A stretch of 16,494 nucleotides of DNA from JBBQXY01 sp051004815 (GCA_051004815.1 JBPCJY010000159.1:1-16494), one strand, 5' to 3'; positions 7,769-14,937 are shown, counted from the first letter of the stretch. Numbers and translations are program-made. The notes: generated by a model from the letters alone, not told the origin.

Positions 7769-8200
7769 TTAGCGCACCGCCAGTCTGCTCTGTCGGGCGG
7801 CAACGGCTTCCGCGTAGCGCACGGGGTCGGGAGTCTCTGGTCGCAGTGAGCGGTTGCCACGCACGACGAAATGCGCCTCTACATCATCCGTCTGAAAGAT
7901 GTGTTTAGCAAAGGCGATAGCATCTTCCTGGCTGAATTCCTTGCAGGAGCAGATATCAATATCGACTTCACCGTATTCGGGCCACGCGTGCAGGCTAATA
8001 TGGCTCTGGGCAATGACCACAAAACCGGATAAACCCGCATCCAACGGATTTGACGTCTCAATTTCGTACAGGTGAACGGGACTGACTTTCTCCATGTCTA
8101 CACGACCGGGAAACTCATCCAACGCACGTCGCACGAGCGACTCGTTGCTCAATAGTTCTCGATCACAACCATACAGTTCTAACATCAAATGGACCAACAT
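7769..8200 (-). CDS. speD: SpeD-family pyruvoyl-dependent decarboxylase (AdoMet decarboxylase or arginine decarboxylase)
   Basis: 143 residues, the size of bacterial class 1B S-adenosylmethionine decarboxylase proenzymes. The self-processing machinery is present: S66 (becomes the pyruvoyl group), H71 (five residues on) and C86 (twenty residues on), at the spacing known for the Thermotoga enzyme. Three places differ from the usual pattern: Q65 precedes the processing serine where Glu is normal, HTWPE is HAWPE, and the GYAAIDLFTCG-like segment is GEVDIDICSCK. SpeD homologues that decarboxylate arginine or ornithine are known, for example the crenarchaeal arginine decarboxylase. The agmatinase gene 20 nt downstream fits an arginine decarboxylase. 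Canonical AdoMet decarboxylase remains possible; no spermidine synthase gene is in the window. The start is secure: AGGAGGT lies 7 nt before the ATG. Confidence 0.9.
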   Translation of the reverse strand: MLVHLMLELYGCDRELLSNESLVRRALDEFPGRVDMEKVSPVHLYEIETSNPLDAGLSGFVVIAQSHISLHAWPEYGEVDIDICSCKEFSQEDAIAFAKHIFQTDDVEAHFVVRGNRSLRPETPDPVRYAEAVAARQSRLAVR

Positions 8201-8297
8201 CGCAATTACCTCCTGTAGCTATCGCTACAACCTGAACCGCCACACTCTCTAAGTGGCGCATGTACTTTGCATAGGTGTATTTTTGACACCAATTGCT

Positions 8298-8326
8298 ATT
8301 ATACATTAGGTTGTCAAGCTAATCAA
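8298..8326 (-). promoter_or_regulatory. Promoter of the speD-speB-lipoprotein operon
   Basis: On the minus strand a -35 TTGATT (8321-8326), 17-nt spacer and perfect -10 TATAAT (8298-8303) make the best two-box promoter in the window. The predicted start is near 8291, leaving about 90 nt of leader before the speD ATG at 8200. The leader carries a 5-bp hairpin GTAGC-tatc-GCTAC (8215-8228) next to the ribosome-binding site. Two CTAAT elements fall inside or beside the spacer. Confidence 0.6.
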
Positions 8327-8421
8327 AAGAAAAGCTGCGATGTTTGTACCTAATTACCAGCCCATTTCTACCTAATACCTAGCAGATTTGCCTATTAGAT
8401 GCAAATACTTATGTGTATTAG
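8305..8421. repeat. Array of CTAAT elements upstream of speD
   Basis: CTAAT occurs at 8319-8323, 8350-8354 and 8372-8376 on the plus strand, and at 8305-8309, 8394-8398 and 8417-8421 on the minus strand. The last four start 22, 22 and 23 nt apart, about two helical turns, in orientation ++--. The better copies extend to TACCTAATAC or TATCTAATAC. The array lies at and upstream of the speD promoter and could be a set of operator sites. AT-rich chance similarity is the alternative. Confidence 0.4.
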
Positions 8422-8434
8422 ATAGAAAATGACC

Positions 8435-9568
8435 TTACGGTCGGCCCTCTTTTCCTGTGTTATATGCCGTTTTTAGCTCTTTGAGTAACGCTTCACGTTG
8501 GGCATACAACTCACGCCTGGGACGGGGTTTGGCCCTACTGACTACGTAGGCTGTGAGCAGTGGAAGCGAGATAGTTGAATCGCCATAAATCACGACTGTG
8601 CTACTGAGTTGTTCTGGCTTGATCTTCCCCCATGAAACCGCCTCCGATGGCGTTGCGCCAGAGAGACCACCCCAGTGTGGCGCATCCGCTGTAATCTGTA
8701 TGAAGTAATCGTGTCCACCTTTTTGAATGCCCAACACTTCCCAGAGCTGTGGCTGTGTCTGGAGGTAGAAGTTCTTAGGACTACCGCCGCCCAGGATAAT
8801 GACACCGTTGCGTGTTGCGTGATGGACAATCGCGGTTGTCTCATTCACATCGGCGAGGGGATCAAGCGTGAGCAGGCTACCATCCAGGGCATTGCGAGCC
8901 ACGTTCATGCCAATCGACGAATCGCCCGGCGACGAGGTGTAGATCGGCACATTCCAGCGTGCCGCCTGTGCCAGTACCGAATCCTCCGGGTTCACACCCG
9001 CTTTCAGCAATTGCGTACCCAGGTGATGATGTAATTCAGAGGTCGCGATAGGTCGATTGGGCAAGCTCTTGAGACATTCGCGCACAAAAGCATCGGTATC
9101 GAGCAAGACCTTGTCTTCAAAAAGAATGTCATAAATACGGATGACACCTTCTTCCTGCAATTTGGTATCATCCAGGCGGAAATCGCCGCGGTGCAGCGAC
9201 ATGGCCAGGGCATAGTGCATATCGTGATAGAGATTGGCACCCGTGCTAATCATGAAATCGACGAAGCCGCTCTCCATCAGCGTGATGAGGCAGCCGCCCA
9301 GACCTGCCGGTGTCAATGCACCGGCCATAGTAAGCCCGATGGTGACATCTTTTGCCGGGTCGAGCATCTCTTCGGCGTAGAGTCGTGCCGCTTCATTCAG
9401 GCGTGCCGAGTTGTAGGCCTGGAATTGTTGCTCAATCAGTTCCGCCACCGTCATATTGGGATGAACGCGCCGTGGAACAATTTGTGGCCCGCTCAAATAA
9501 TCGCTCTGCGTTGGTTGGTGCTCTCCTTGAGAATGTGTATGGGCATCATCATGCTGATTATGGTGCAT
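8435..9568 (-). CDS. Deoxyhypusine synthase-like protein (SpeY type, probable homospermidine synthase)
   Basis: A 377-residue NAD-dependent deoxyhypusine synthase (DHS) homologue. The segment GGGSPKNF (260-267 from this start) carries the lysine, K265, that forms the imine with the aminobutyl group in DHS, and SGATPSEAVSWGKI matches the DHS C-terminal signature. Bacteria lack the eIF5A substrate, and DHS-like SpeY of Anabaena makes homospermidine, so transfer of an aminobutyl group to putrescine is the likely reaction. The chosen ATG (9568) begins a His-rich head (six His in 17 residues). Its ribosome-binding site is poor (AAAGG 13 nt away across a T-rich run). The frame stays open to a GTG/ATG at 9643/9640 overlapping the uvrB stop, but that extension would be encoded by a 44-bp palindrome and has no DHS similarity. 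It lies in the same direction as speD, 234 nt upstream of it. Confidence 0.88.
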   Translation of the reverse strand: MHHNQHDDAHTHSQGEHQPTQSDYLSGPQIVPRRVHPNMTVAELIEQQFQAYNSARLNEAARLYAEEMLDPAKDVTIGLTMAGALTPAGLGGCLITLMESGFVDFMISTGANLYHDMHYALAMSLHRGDFRLDDTKLQEEGVIRIYDILFEDKVLLDTDAFVRECLKSLPNRPIATSELHHHLGTQLLKAGVNPEDSVLAQAARWNVPIYTSSPGDSSIGMNVARNALDGSLLTLDPLADVNETTAIVHHATRNGVIILGGGSPKNFYLQTQPQLWEVLGIQKGGHDYFIQITADAPHWGGLSGATPSEAVSWGKIKPEQLSSTVVIYGDSTISLPLLTAYVVSRAKPRPRRELYAQREALLKELKTAYNTGKEGRP

Positions 9569-9631
9569 AAAAAATAAAAAACCTTTCTTTGTGCTTGGGT
9601 GGTTGTCCGCGGACAACCACCCAAGCACAAA
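9569..9631 (-). terminator. 44-bp perfect palindrome plus T-tract after uvrB
   Basis: Positions 9588-9631 form a perfect palindrome with 22-nt arms and no spacer (centre CCGCGG around 9609/9610). On the minus strand it starts 8 nt after the uvrB stop and is followed by GAAAGG and then TTTTTTATTTTTT (9569-9581), directly before the speY-like ATG. Stem plus U-tract resembles an intrinsic terminator for uvrB, although the 6-nt gap between stem and U-tract is unusual. Since it sits in the leader of the next gene, it may act as an attenuator that limits read-through into it. Confidence 0.65.
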
Positions 9632-9639
9632 TTGTACCA

Positions 9640-11631
9640 TCACTCTATCATCGAGCGGCGTATCTCGATGATCTGGTCACGCAACTGCCCCGCCTTCTCA
9701 AACTCTAACTGTTTGGCGGCTGACCTCATTTGTGACTCTAAATCCTTAATCAGGCGCACGGCCTCGTCCCTGGGAATACCTGCCAGTGCTACAGCGATGT
9801 TGCCATTACTGGCCTCGGCTGTTACGCCACTCATTGCCCTGATGCGCTCAGAGAGCGTCTTCACATCCTTCTTGATACCACGCGGTGTAATATTATGGGT
9901 TTCGTTGAAGAGGGTTTGCAGCTTGCGGCGGCGGTTGGTCTCATCAATCGCTCGCTTCATCGACTTGGTCATCGTGTCCGCGTACATAATGACACTGCCC
10001 TCGATGTGACGGGCGGCACGACCAACCGTCTGGATGAGCGACCCCTCGGAGCGCAAGAAGCCCTCTTTATCCGCGTCGAGAATGGCTACTAATGACACTT
10101 CTGGCAGGTCAAGTCCTTCACGGAGCAAATTGATGCCCACGACCACGTCATAGACGCCCAGGCGCAGATCACGCAGAATCTCTATCCGCTCAATCGTGTC
10201 AATTTCGGAGTGCAGGTAGTGAACTTTGATGCTCAACTCTTGCATATAGTCGGCCAGGTCTTCCGCCATCTTCTTGGTCAATGTCGTGACCAGGACACGT
10301 TGTCCCTTCGTGACCCGCAGCCGAATCTCTGCCAGCAGGTCATCGATCTGTCCCTTCGTCGGATGTACAGTGATCTGCGGGTCGAGCAGGCCGGTTGGTC
10401 GGATAACTTGCTCTACAATGGCATCGCTATGCTCATATTCATATGGCCCCGGCGTCGCGGAGACAAAAAGAGCCTGATCGGTCTGTGTCTCAAATTCTGG
10501 GAAGGTCAATGGTCGATTATCGAGTGCCGATGGCAGACGAAAGCCATAATCGACGAGCACCTGTTTGCGCGAACGGTCGCCCGCGAACATTCCGCGTACC
10601 TGCGGCAACGCAACGTGCGACTCGTCCACGACCAGCAAGAAATCATCTGGCATATAGTCCAACAGTGTCCAGGGTTGGTCTCCCTCTCCACGACCGGCCA
10701 GGTGGCGCGAATAGTTCTCGACACCGGAGCAGAATCCGGTCTCGCGCAGCATCTCTATATCGAAGTTTGTGCGCTGCTTCAATCGTGCCGCTTCCAGCAG
10801 TTTGCCTTCCGCTTCCAATACCGCCAGACGCTCTTCTAACTCGGCTTCGATCAACTCGATAGAGCGATTTAAGCGTTCTTGTGTCGTGACCCAGTGCTTG
10901 GCGGGATAGATATCCAGTCGTATACGCTTGCCCAACACCTCACCCGTCAATGGATCGATCTCAGTCATGCGCTCGATCTCGTCGCCAAAAAACTCAACGC
11001 GTACTGCGACATCTTCATACGCGGGAAAGATTTCCAACACATCACCACGCACGCGGAAGCGACCACGCACGAAATTGGCATCGTTGCGCTCGTATTGTAT
11101 CTCCGTCAGGTGGCGTAAAATCTTATCGCGGCGGCGATCTTCCCCCACCTTCAAGGTCAACACTACCTGTCCATACTCTTCAGGACTGCCCAGTCCATAG
11201 ATACAGGAGACGGAGGCAACGATCAAGACATCCTTGCGTTCAAAGAGGCTACGTGTGGCGGAGAGACGCAGTTTCTGGATCTCCTCGTTCAACATGCTCT
11301 CTTTTTCGACATAGGTATCTGTCCGCGCTATATACGCCTCTGGCTGATAGTAGTCATAGTAGGAGACAAAGTATTCTACCGCATTATTAGGAAAGAACTC
11401 TTTGTATTCGCTATACAATTGTGCCGCCAGGGTCTTATTTGGTGCAAGCACCAGCGTCGGCTTCTGCACCTGCTCAACGATTTTGGCAACCGTATAGGTT
11501 TTTCCACTGCCCGTCACACCCAACAATGTCTGCATTTTGCTGCCCTTGTTAATACCTTCAACCAGCTTCATAATAGCGTCGGGCTGGTCTCCTGTCGGTG
11601 AAAAGGGGGCTTCAACTTTAAATTCTGGCAT
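9640..11631 (-). CDS. uvrB: Excinuclease ABC subunit UvrB
   Basis: A 663-residue UvrB, the damage-verifying helicase-like subunit of nucleotide excision repair that works with UvrA and UvrC in the cytoplasm. It begins MPEFKVEAPFSPTGDQP as UvrB proteins do. Walker A is GVTGSGKT (38-45), the beta-hairpin region is YYDYYQPEAYIARTDTYVEKE-like, the DEAD-like motif is VVDESH, the helicase motif VI region is QTVGRAARH, and the C-terminal UVR motif that contacts UvrC is present (LEFEKAGQLRDQI). The frame extends to an ATG at 11703, but that stretch contains the predicted -10 and has no ribosome-binding site, while the ATG at 11631 has GAGGA about 10 nt upstream. No other uvr gene is in the window. 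Confidence 0.97.
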   Translation of the reverse strand: MPEFKVEAPFSPTGDQPDAIMKLVEGINKGSKMQTLLGVTGSGKTYTVAKIVEQVQKPTLVLAPNKTLAAQLYSEYKEFFPNNAVEYFVSYYDYYQPEAYIARTDTYVEKESMLNEEIQKLRLSATRSLFERKDVLIVASVSCIYGLGSPEEYGQVVLTLKVGEDRRRDKILRHLTEIQYERNDANFVRGRFRVRGDVLEIFPAYEDVAVRVEFFGDEIERMTEIDPLTGEVLGKRIRLDIYPAKHWVTTQERLNRSIELIEAELEERLAVLEAEGKLLEAARLKQRTNFDIEMLRETGFCSGVENYSRHLAGRGEGDQPWTLLDYMPDDFLLVVDESHVALPQVRGMFAGDRSRKQVLVDYGFRLPSALDNRPLTFPEFETQTDQALFVSATPGPYEYEHSDAIVEQVIRPTGLLDPQITVHPTKGQIDDLLAEIRLRVTKGQRVLVTTLTKKMAEDLADYMQELSIKVHYLHSEIDTIERIEILRDLRLGVYDVVVGINLLREGLDLPEVSLVAILDADKEGFLRSEGSLIQTVGRAARHIEGSVIMYADTMTKSMKRAIDETNRRRKLQTLFNETHNITPRGIKKDVKTLSERIRAMSGVTAEASNGNIAVALAGIPRDEAVRLIKDLESQMRSAAKQLEFEKAGQLRDQIIEIRRSMIE

Positions 11632-11679
11632 CTTTTTTCTATCCTCAACAAGTAGAATATCTTTTCCAATTTTACCCTC

Positions 11680-11688
11680 ATTATACCA
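11680..11688 (-). promoter_or_regulatory. Extended -10 promoter for uvrB
   Basis: Reads TGGTATAAT on the minus strand, a full extended -10. The predicted start near 11673 gives a leader of about 42 nt to the ATG at 11631 and rules out the longer uvrB reading from 11703. There is no good -35. I saw no recognisable SOS (LexA) box. Confidence 0.55.
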
Positions 11689-11755
11689 CTTCTCTACAGG
11701 CATTCATAGGTGAACTAGGGTCTGTCAATGATGGCTGAGGATGTGATGGTGACAA

Positions 11756-11783
11756 CCAGGGCGATCCCTTGCGGTCGCCCTGG
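11756..11783. repeat. Palindromic hairpin in the uvrB/sedolisin divergent gap
   Basis: CCAGGGCGA (11756-11764) and TCGCCCTGG (11775-11783) are perfect 9-bp arms around a 10-nt loop. Outer GATGG (11745-11749) and CCATC (11784-11788) can lengthen the stem through an internal bulge. It lies between divergent genes, where a terminator is not expected, and has no U-tract. It looks like a copy of an interspersed GC-rich palindrome of the GGGCGACC..GGTCGCCC kind, REP-like. That identification is from memory and not checked. Confidence 0.5.
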
Positions 11784-11879
11784 CCATCAATCTTGAACTG
11801 TTTTCCTACGTTACATCGTGTCTAAAGAAAGACAAAGCTAACAATGAGTCACAGCTTATCTTATCGCGGAGGATCGTTC

Positions 11880-13619
11880 ATGACGAGTATTCATAGATTA
11901 ACGCACTGTCTCAATTATCGCGTATTGGCAGGTGTAATGGGGCTGCTTCTGTTAGTGGTGCCACTGGCAAGTTGTGGCACACCTGCTCCATTGCAATTTA
12001 CCACCGTTGATCTGCACTTACCAGCACAGGCCCTGAACGCACCCGTGGTTGGGCCATTGCCTGATACGACACCCATGCGTGTAGGTATCACTTTTAAGGT
12101 TAGCCAAAGCGTGCTTGACCATTTCGCTAAGCAGAAGATTCAACCGGGCCATCCTTCGGGGTTGGAGCAATTCGCGAACCAGATCGGCGTTGACGATGCT
12201 ACCTACCAGAAAATCAAGGATTTCTTTAACCTGGGCGGCATCGGGCTGCAACTGAGCAAATTGCGCACGCACCTCACCATTACCGCTAAAGCTAAAACGT
12301 TTGCCAGGCTTTTGCAAACCAATTTTGTGACTCATAAGCTCAATAATCGTACCTTTTTTGCGCCCACGAAACCACCGAAACTGCCGAAGTTCCTGGTCGA
12401 TTCAATAGCTGCCATCACTGGCCTGGATAATTACAGCACGCCGCCACAAACCGGCGAAATCTCTCAGCAGTTGCAACCCCAACGGTCGCAACGTCAGCCA
12501 ACCCAGGATTGCAATGCCCTTAATCAGACATTATTGCCAAAGGATGTCGCCCATGCCTACGGCTACGATCAGCTTTGGAATCGTGGTTGGCACGGGGAGA
12601 ATATGACCGTGAACCTGGTCGAGATTGACGGCTTTGACTCCAATGATATTCAGAACTACTTTGACTGTATTAACTTTCAGGGTAAGTTCCACGCTACCGA
12701 TATTGATGGTGCGCCCTCGCAGGCTATAGGCGAATCTACGCTGGATATTGAGATGGTCGCGGGTCTGGCTCGCTCGGTCAATATCAATGATTATGAGACT
12801 GATGGGAATGCAGATTATGATACCTGGACGCAGGTTGACGATATATTGCAGCAGATTATCAACGATAACACGAACAATGCCAGTGCAGGCAGCGTTGTTA
12901 GTTTGAGCCTTGGCACCGCGGAAGGCGATATTACACAGAATGATCGTGTTGCCATCGATAAGAGCATCCAAATCTTGACGCAGGTTGAGCATATGACGGT
13001 TTTTGTTGCCAGTGGTGACTGTGCAGCCTTTACTAACCGTGTCTACCGCAGTCTCTCGGTGAGTTTTCCGGCCAGCGACCCCTGGGCAACTTCCGTTGGT
13101 GGGACATATCTCTCAATTAATGGCAATCAGAATCGTGCCAATGAGGCGGCCTGGTCCGATGGTTCAAATCTGCGCACCTGTAAAAATCAATGGGGCAGTG
13201 GTGGTGGTCTTAGTCAAGTATACGGACGGCCAAACTGGCAGACTGCGTCCGGTGTAAATAATCAGTACTCGCGTGGCAGTCGCCAGATACCAGATATTGC
13301 CGCCGCCGCCTATGCGTTAGCCGTTTACTATAATGGGCAATGGGGCGCGGTAGGTGGAACGAGTGCCGCGGCACCCATATGGGCGGCAGGTATAGCACTA
13401 GTGAACGAGGGCTTGATAAAACAAATTGGCAAATATGCCTATTCGCCGAGTATGTTCTATCTTGCCGCCAACAAAAATGGTGGTATGCACCCATTTTATG
13501 ATGTGACTCGTGGCGATAACCTCTATTATCCCGCCACCACTGGCTGGGATTACACTACCGGCCTCGGCACACCCAACCTGGCGGATTTCTATCAGGTTGT
13601 TTGCAACGATATTATGTGA
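11880..13619 (+). CDS. Lipid-anchored sedolisin (S53 serine-carboxyl peptidase)
   Basis: 579 residues. A signal peptide with lipobox LASC puts a lipid on C32. Residues about 33-205 resemble the pro-kumamolisin activation domain. The catalytic domain follows with the S53 triad: E285 and D289 in GESTLDIE, the oxyanion Asp D380 in ASGDC, and nucleophile S495 in GGTSAAAP. FPASDPWATSVGGTYL and GGGLSQVYGRPNWQ are further family signatures. Near the C-terminus, YDVTRGDN and GWDYTTGLGTPNL form the expected calcium site. S53 enzymes are usually acid endopeptidases, so an extracellular nutritional role is likely. The start at 11880 has GGAGG 7 nt upstream; an in-frame ATG at 11844 lacks one. Because the anchor is on the propeptide, self-cleavage would free the enzyme. 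Confidence 0.92.
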   Translation: MTSIHRLTHCLNYRVLAGVMGLLLLVVPLASCGTPAPLQFTTVDLHLPAQALNAPVVGPLPDTTPMRVGITFKVSQSVLDHFAKQKIQPGHPSGLEQFANQIGVDDATYQKIKDFFNLGGIGLQLSKLRTHLTITAKAKTFARLLQTNFVTHKLNNRTFFAPTKPPKLPKFLVDSIAAITGLDNYSTPPQTGEISQQLQPQRSQRQPTQDCNALNQTLLPKDVAHAYGYDQLWNRGWHGENMTVNLVEIDGFDSNDIQNYFDCINFQGKFHATDIDGAPSQAIGESTLDIEMVAGLARSVNINDYETDGNADYDTWTQVDDILQQIINDNTNNASAGSVVSLSLGTAEGDITQNDRVAIDKSIQILTQVEHMTVFVASGDCAAFTNRVYRSLSVSFPASDPWATSVGGTYLSINGNQNRANEAAWSDGSNLRTCKNQWGSGGGLSQVYGRPNWQTASGVNNQYSRGSRQIPDIAAAAYALAVYYNGQWGAVGGTSAAAPIWAAGIALVNEGLIKQIGKYAYSPSMFYLAANKNGGMHPFYDVTRGDNLYYPATTGWDYTTGLGTPNLADFYQVVCNDIM

Positions 13620-13647
13620 CCTGTATCATAGCCCATCGCTTAAACTA

Positions 13648-13678
13648 TGCTACAATAAAATAGTTGCAAGTAACTATT
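13648..13678 (+). promoter_or_regulatory. Extended -10 and operator-like dyad before the first zinc-ribbon gene
   Basis: TGCTACAAT (13648-13656) is an extended -10 without a good -35. Immediately downstream, spanning the predicted start site, is AATAGTT-gcaagt-AACTATT (13659-13678), with 7-bp perfect arms. It could be a repressor site or a leader hairpin just ahead of the AAGGAG ribosome-binding site at 13680. Confidence 0.45.
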
Positions 13679-13695
13679 CAAGGAGATATATAGCT

Positions 13696-14862
13696 ATGGC
13701 GCAGGCCATCCCACCTTTTTGCCCACGTTGCGGCAAAGCCACGGTGGCGGGTCAACGTTTTTGTACCCACTGTGGGCTTGTCATGAGTCCTGCATCCACT
13801 GCACCTACTATTATTGATGATCCTGATATTCCTACCCAACCAATCCAGTTCGATATGGCAAGCCCACAAGCGTCACAGCCAAATACGCAGCCTGCGTGGT
13901 CGCCTCCAACTATGAATCCGACCTCGCCACCGCCATTTTCACCGCCTCCCACAAAACGTAAGCGTGGGAGGATTGGTTTATTACTGGCCCTTTTGGTGCT
14001 ATTGCTCGTCATTGGTTTGGGCAGTTATATTGCTTTTGGCGTGCTGGGCATCCATCTTGGGAGTCCGAACGGAGGCACGCAGCCGCCGATCACCACAACG
14101 CAGCTCAATACCACCGTGACTTATGCAGGTGTGAATTTGACCATCCAGCATGCACAGCAAGCGGATAGCTTTGTCAACGATCCCAACACGGCCACTGACG
14201 GCATGGTGCGCCTCACTATCCAGGAGCAGAATCCTACTGCTGCCACGGTTAGTTGGCTGTATAGTGATATCGCACGGTTGATTTTACCCAACAAAAATGC
14301 GGTAGCTCCAACGTTTGTCAAAGCGAAGGTGGGTATCGCGCCCGCCGCGACACAAACAAGCTTTGTTGATTTCGCGGTTCCAAGCAGCACGAAGATCAAC
14401 CAATTGTCAGTGCGACTGGGGGCGGCGAATGAGGCTCAAATGACTATTCCGCTGACGGCTCACGCGGATGTGAGCAAGTATGCCCCTAAGTCGGTGAAGC
14501 TCAATGGGCCGATGCCCTATCTGGGGCTAAATTATACGCTCACCAATGCCATCGCGCAGCTTAGTATTGCTGGTCAGCAAGCCAGTAAGGGCAATGTCTA
14601 TATTGTGGTAACGCTTAAAGTGGACAACCCACTGTCGCAGCAAGCTATCCCCGGTTCGGCCTACGACTATGTCCGCCTGAAAACGGGCAATAGCACTGCC
14701 ACACCAAAGGATACGACCCTGCCCGTCTCATTTGATACAGGAGAGACTGGGAACACTGGCACCGTTACCTTCCTTATGCCCCAGGGCAGCAATGCCTTTA
14801 CCCTCCTCTTGTTGCCACAAAGTGGGGCCGATCAGGCCAGCACAGCTTTTCAACTCTCCTGA
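13696..14862 (+). CDS. Zinc-ribbon, single-pass membrane protein with paired beta domains (paralogue 1)
   Basis: 388 residues. The N-terminal zinc ribbon has C9-x2-C12 and C23-x2-C26, followed by a Pro/Ser/Thr-rich linker (31-85) and a KRKRGR stop before a membrane segment (about 93-117). By the positive-inside rule the ribbon is cytoplasmic and the rest outside. The outer part shows two copies of a beta-rich unit, each starting with a YxGxN-type strand (TYAGVNLTI; PYLGLNYTL) and reaching a conserved NP turn (EQNPT; VDNPL). It resembles DUF4352-like domains, a tentative call. Function unknown. The start is the ATG with AAGGAG 10 nt upstream; the open frame continues back into the sedolisin gene to 13510 but that part is not coding. 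It lies 76 nt after the sedolisin gene. Confidence 0.85.
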   Translation: MAQAIPPFCPRCGKATVAGQRFCTHCGLVMSPASTAPTIIDDPDIPTQPIQFDMASPQASQPNTQPAWSPPTMNPTSPPPFSPPPTKRKRGRIGLLLALLVLLLVIGLGSYIAFGVLGIHLGSPNGGTQPPITTTQLNTTVTYAGVNLTIQHAQQADSFVNDPNTATDGMVRLTIQEQNPTAATVSWLYSDIARLILPNKNAVAPTFVKAKVGIAPAATQTSFVDFAVPSSTKINQLSVRLGAANEAQMTIPLTAHADVSKYAPKSVKLNGPMPYLGLNYTLTNAIAQLSIAGQQASKGNVYIVVTLKVDNPLSQQAIPGSAYDYVRLKTGNSTATPKDTTLPVSFDTGETGNTGTVTFLMPQGSNAFTLLLLPQSGADQASTAFQLS

Positions 14863-14928
14863 TTTTTTTTCTGTGAGATATCCAATAGTCACGTTATGGC
14901 ACACGTTATAATGAATCTGCATAAATGC

Positions 14929-14937
14929 TGATATACT
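14929..14937 (+). promoter_or_regulatory. Candidate extended -10 before the second zinc-ribbon gene
   Basis: TGATATACT forms an extended -10 about 95 nt before the ATG at 15033. A perfect TATAAT also occurs at 14907-14912 with no partner -35, so either could be used. The leader contains two 5-bp hairpins: CTTGC-tcagt-GCAAG (14985-14999) and AGCTA-acgtc-TAGCT (14998-15012), which overlap and are mutually exclusive. Confidence 0.35.

Noticed and set aside
8435..9568. True deoxyhypusine synthase acting on eIF5A
   Set aside because: The context is bacterial (UvrB, UbiE, lipoproteins), and bacteria have no eIF5A; a SpeY-type polyamine role fits the neighbours.
10210..10839. 209-residue open frame on the plus strand inside uvrB
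   Set aside because: It is fully antisense to well-conserved UvrB helicase sequence, with no start signal or domain.
11632..11703. 24-residue N-terminal extension of UvrB
   Set aside because: It contains the predicted extended -10 and has no ribosome-binding site; UvrB family members begin at the later Met.
13510..13695. N-terminal extension of the first zinc-ribbon protein overlapping the sedolisin gene
   Set aside because: It is read out of frame inside the sedolisin C-terminus and across the predicted promoter; the ATG at 13696 has a good ribosome-binding site.
14820..14871. Intrinsic terminator after the first zinc-ribbon gene (T-run at 14864-14871)
   Set aside because: The only nearby stem (GGCC-gatca-GGCC) is 4 bp and well upstream of the T-run, so a functional terminator is not supported.
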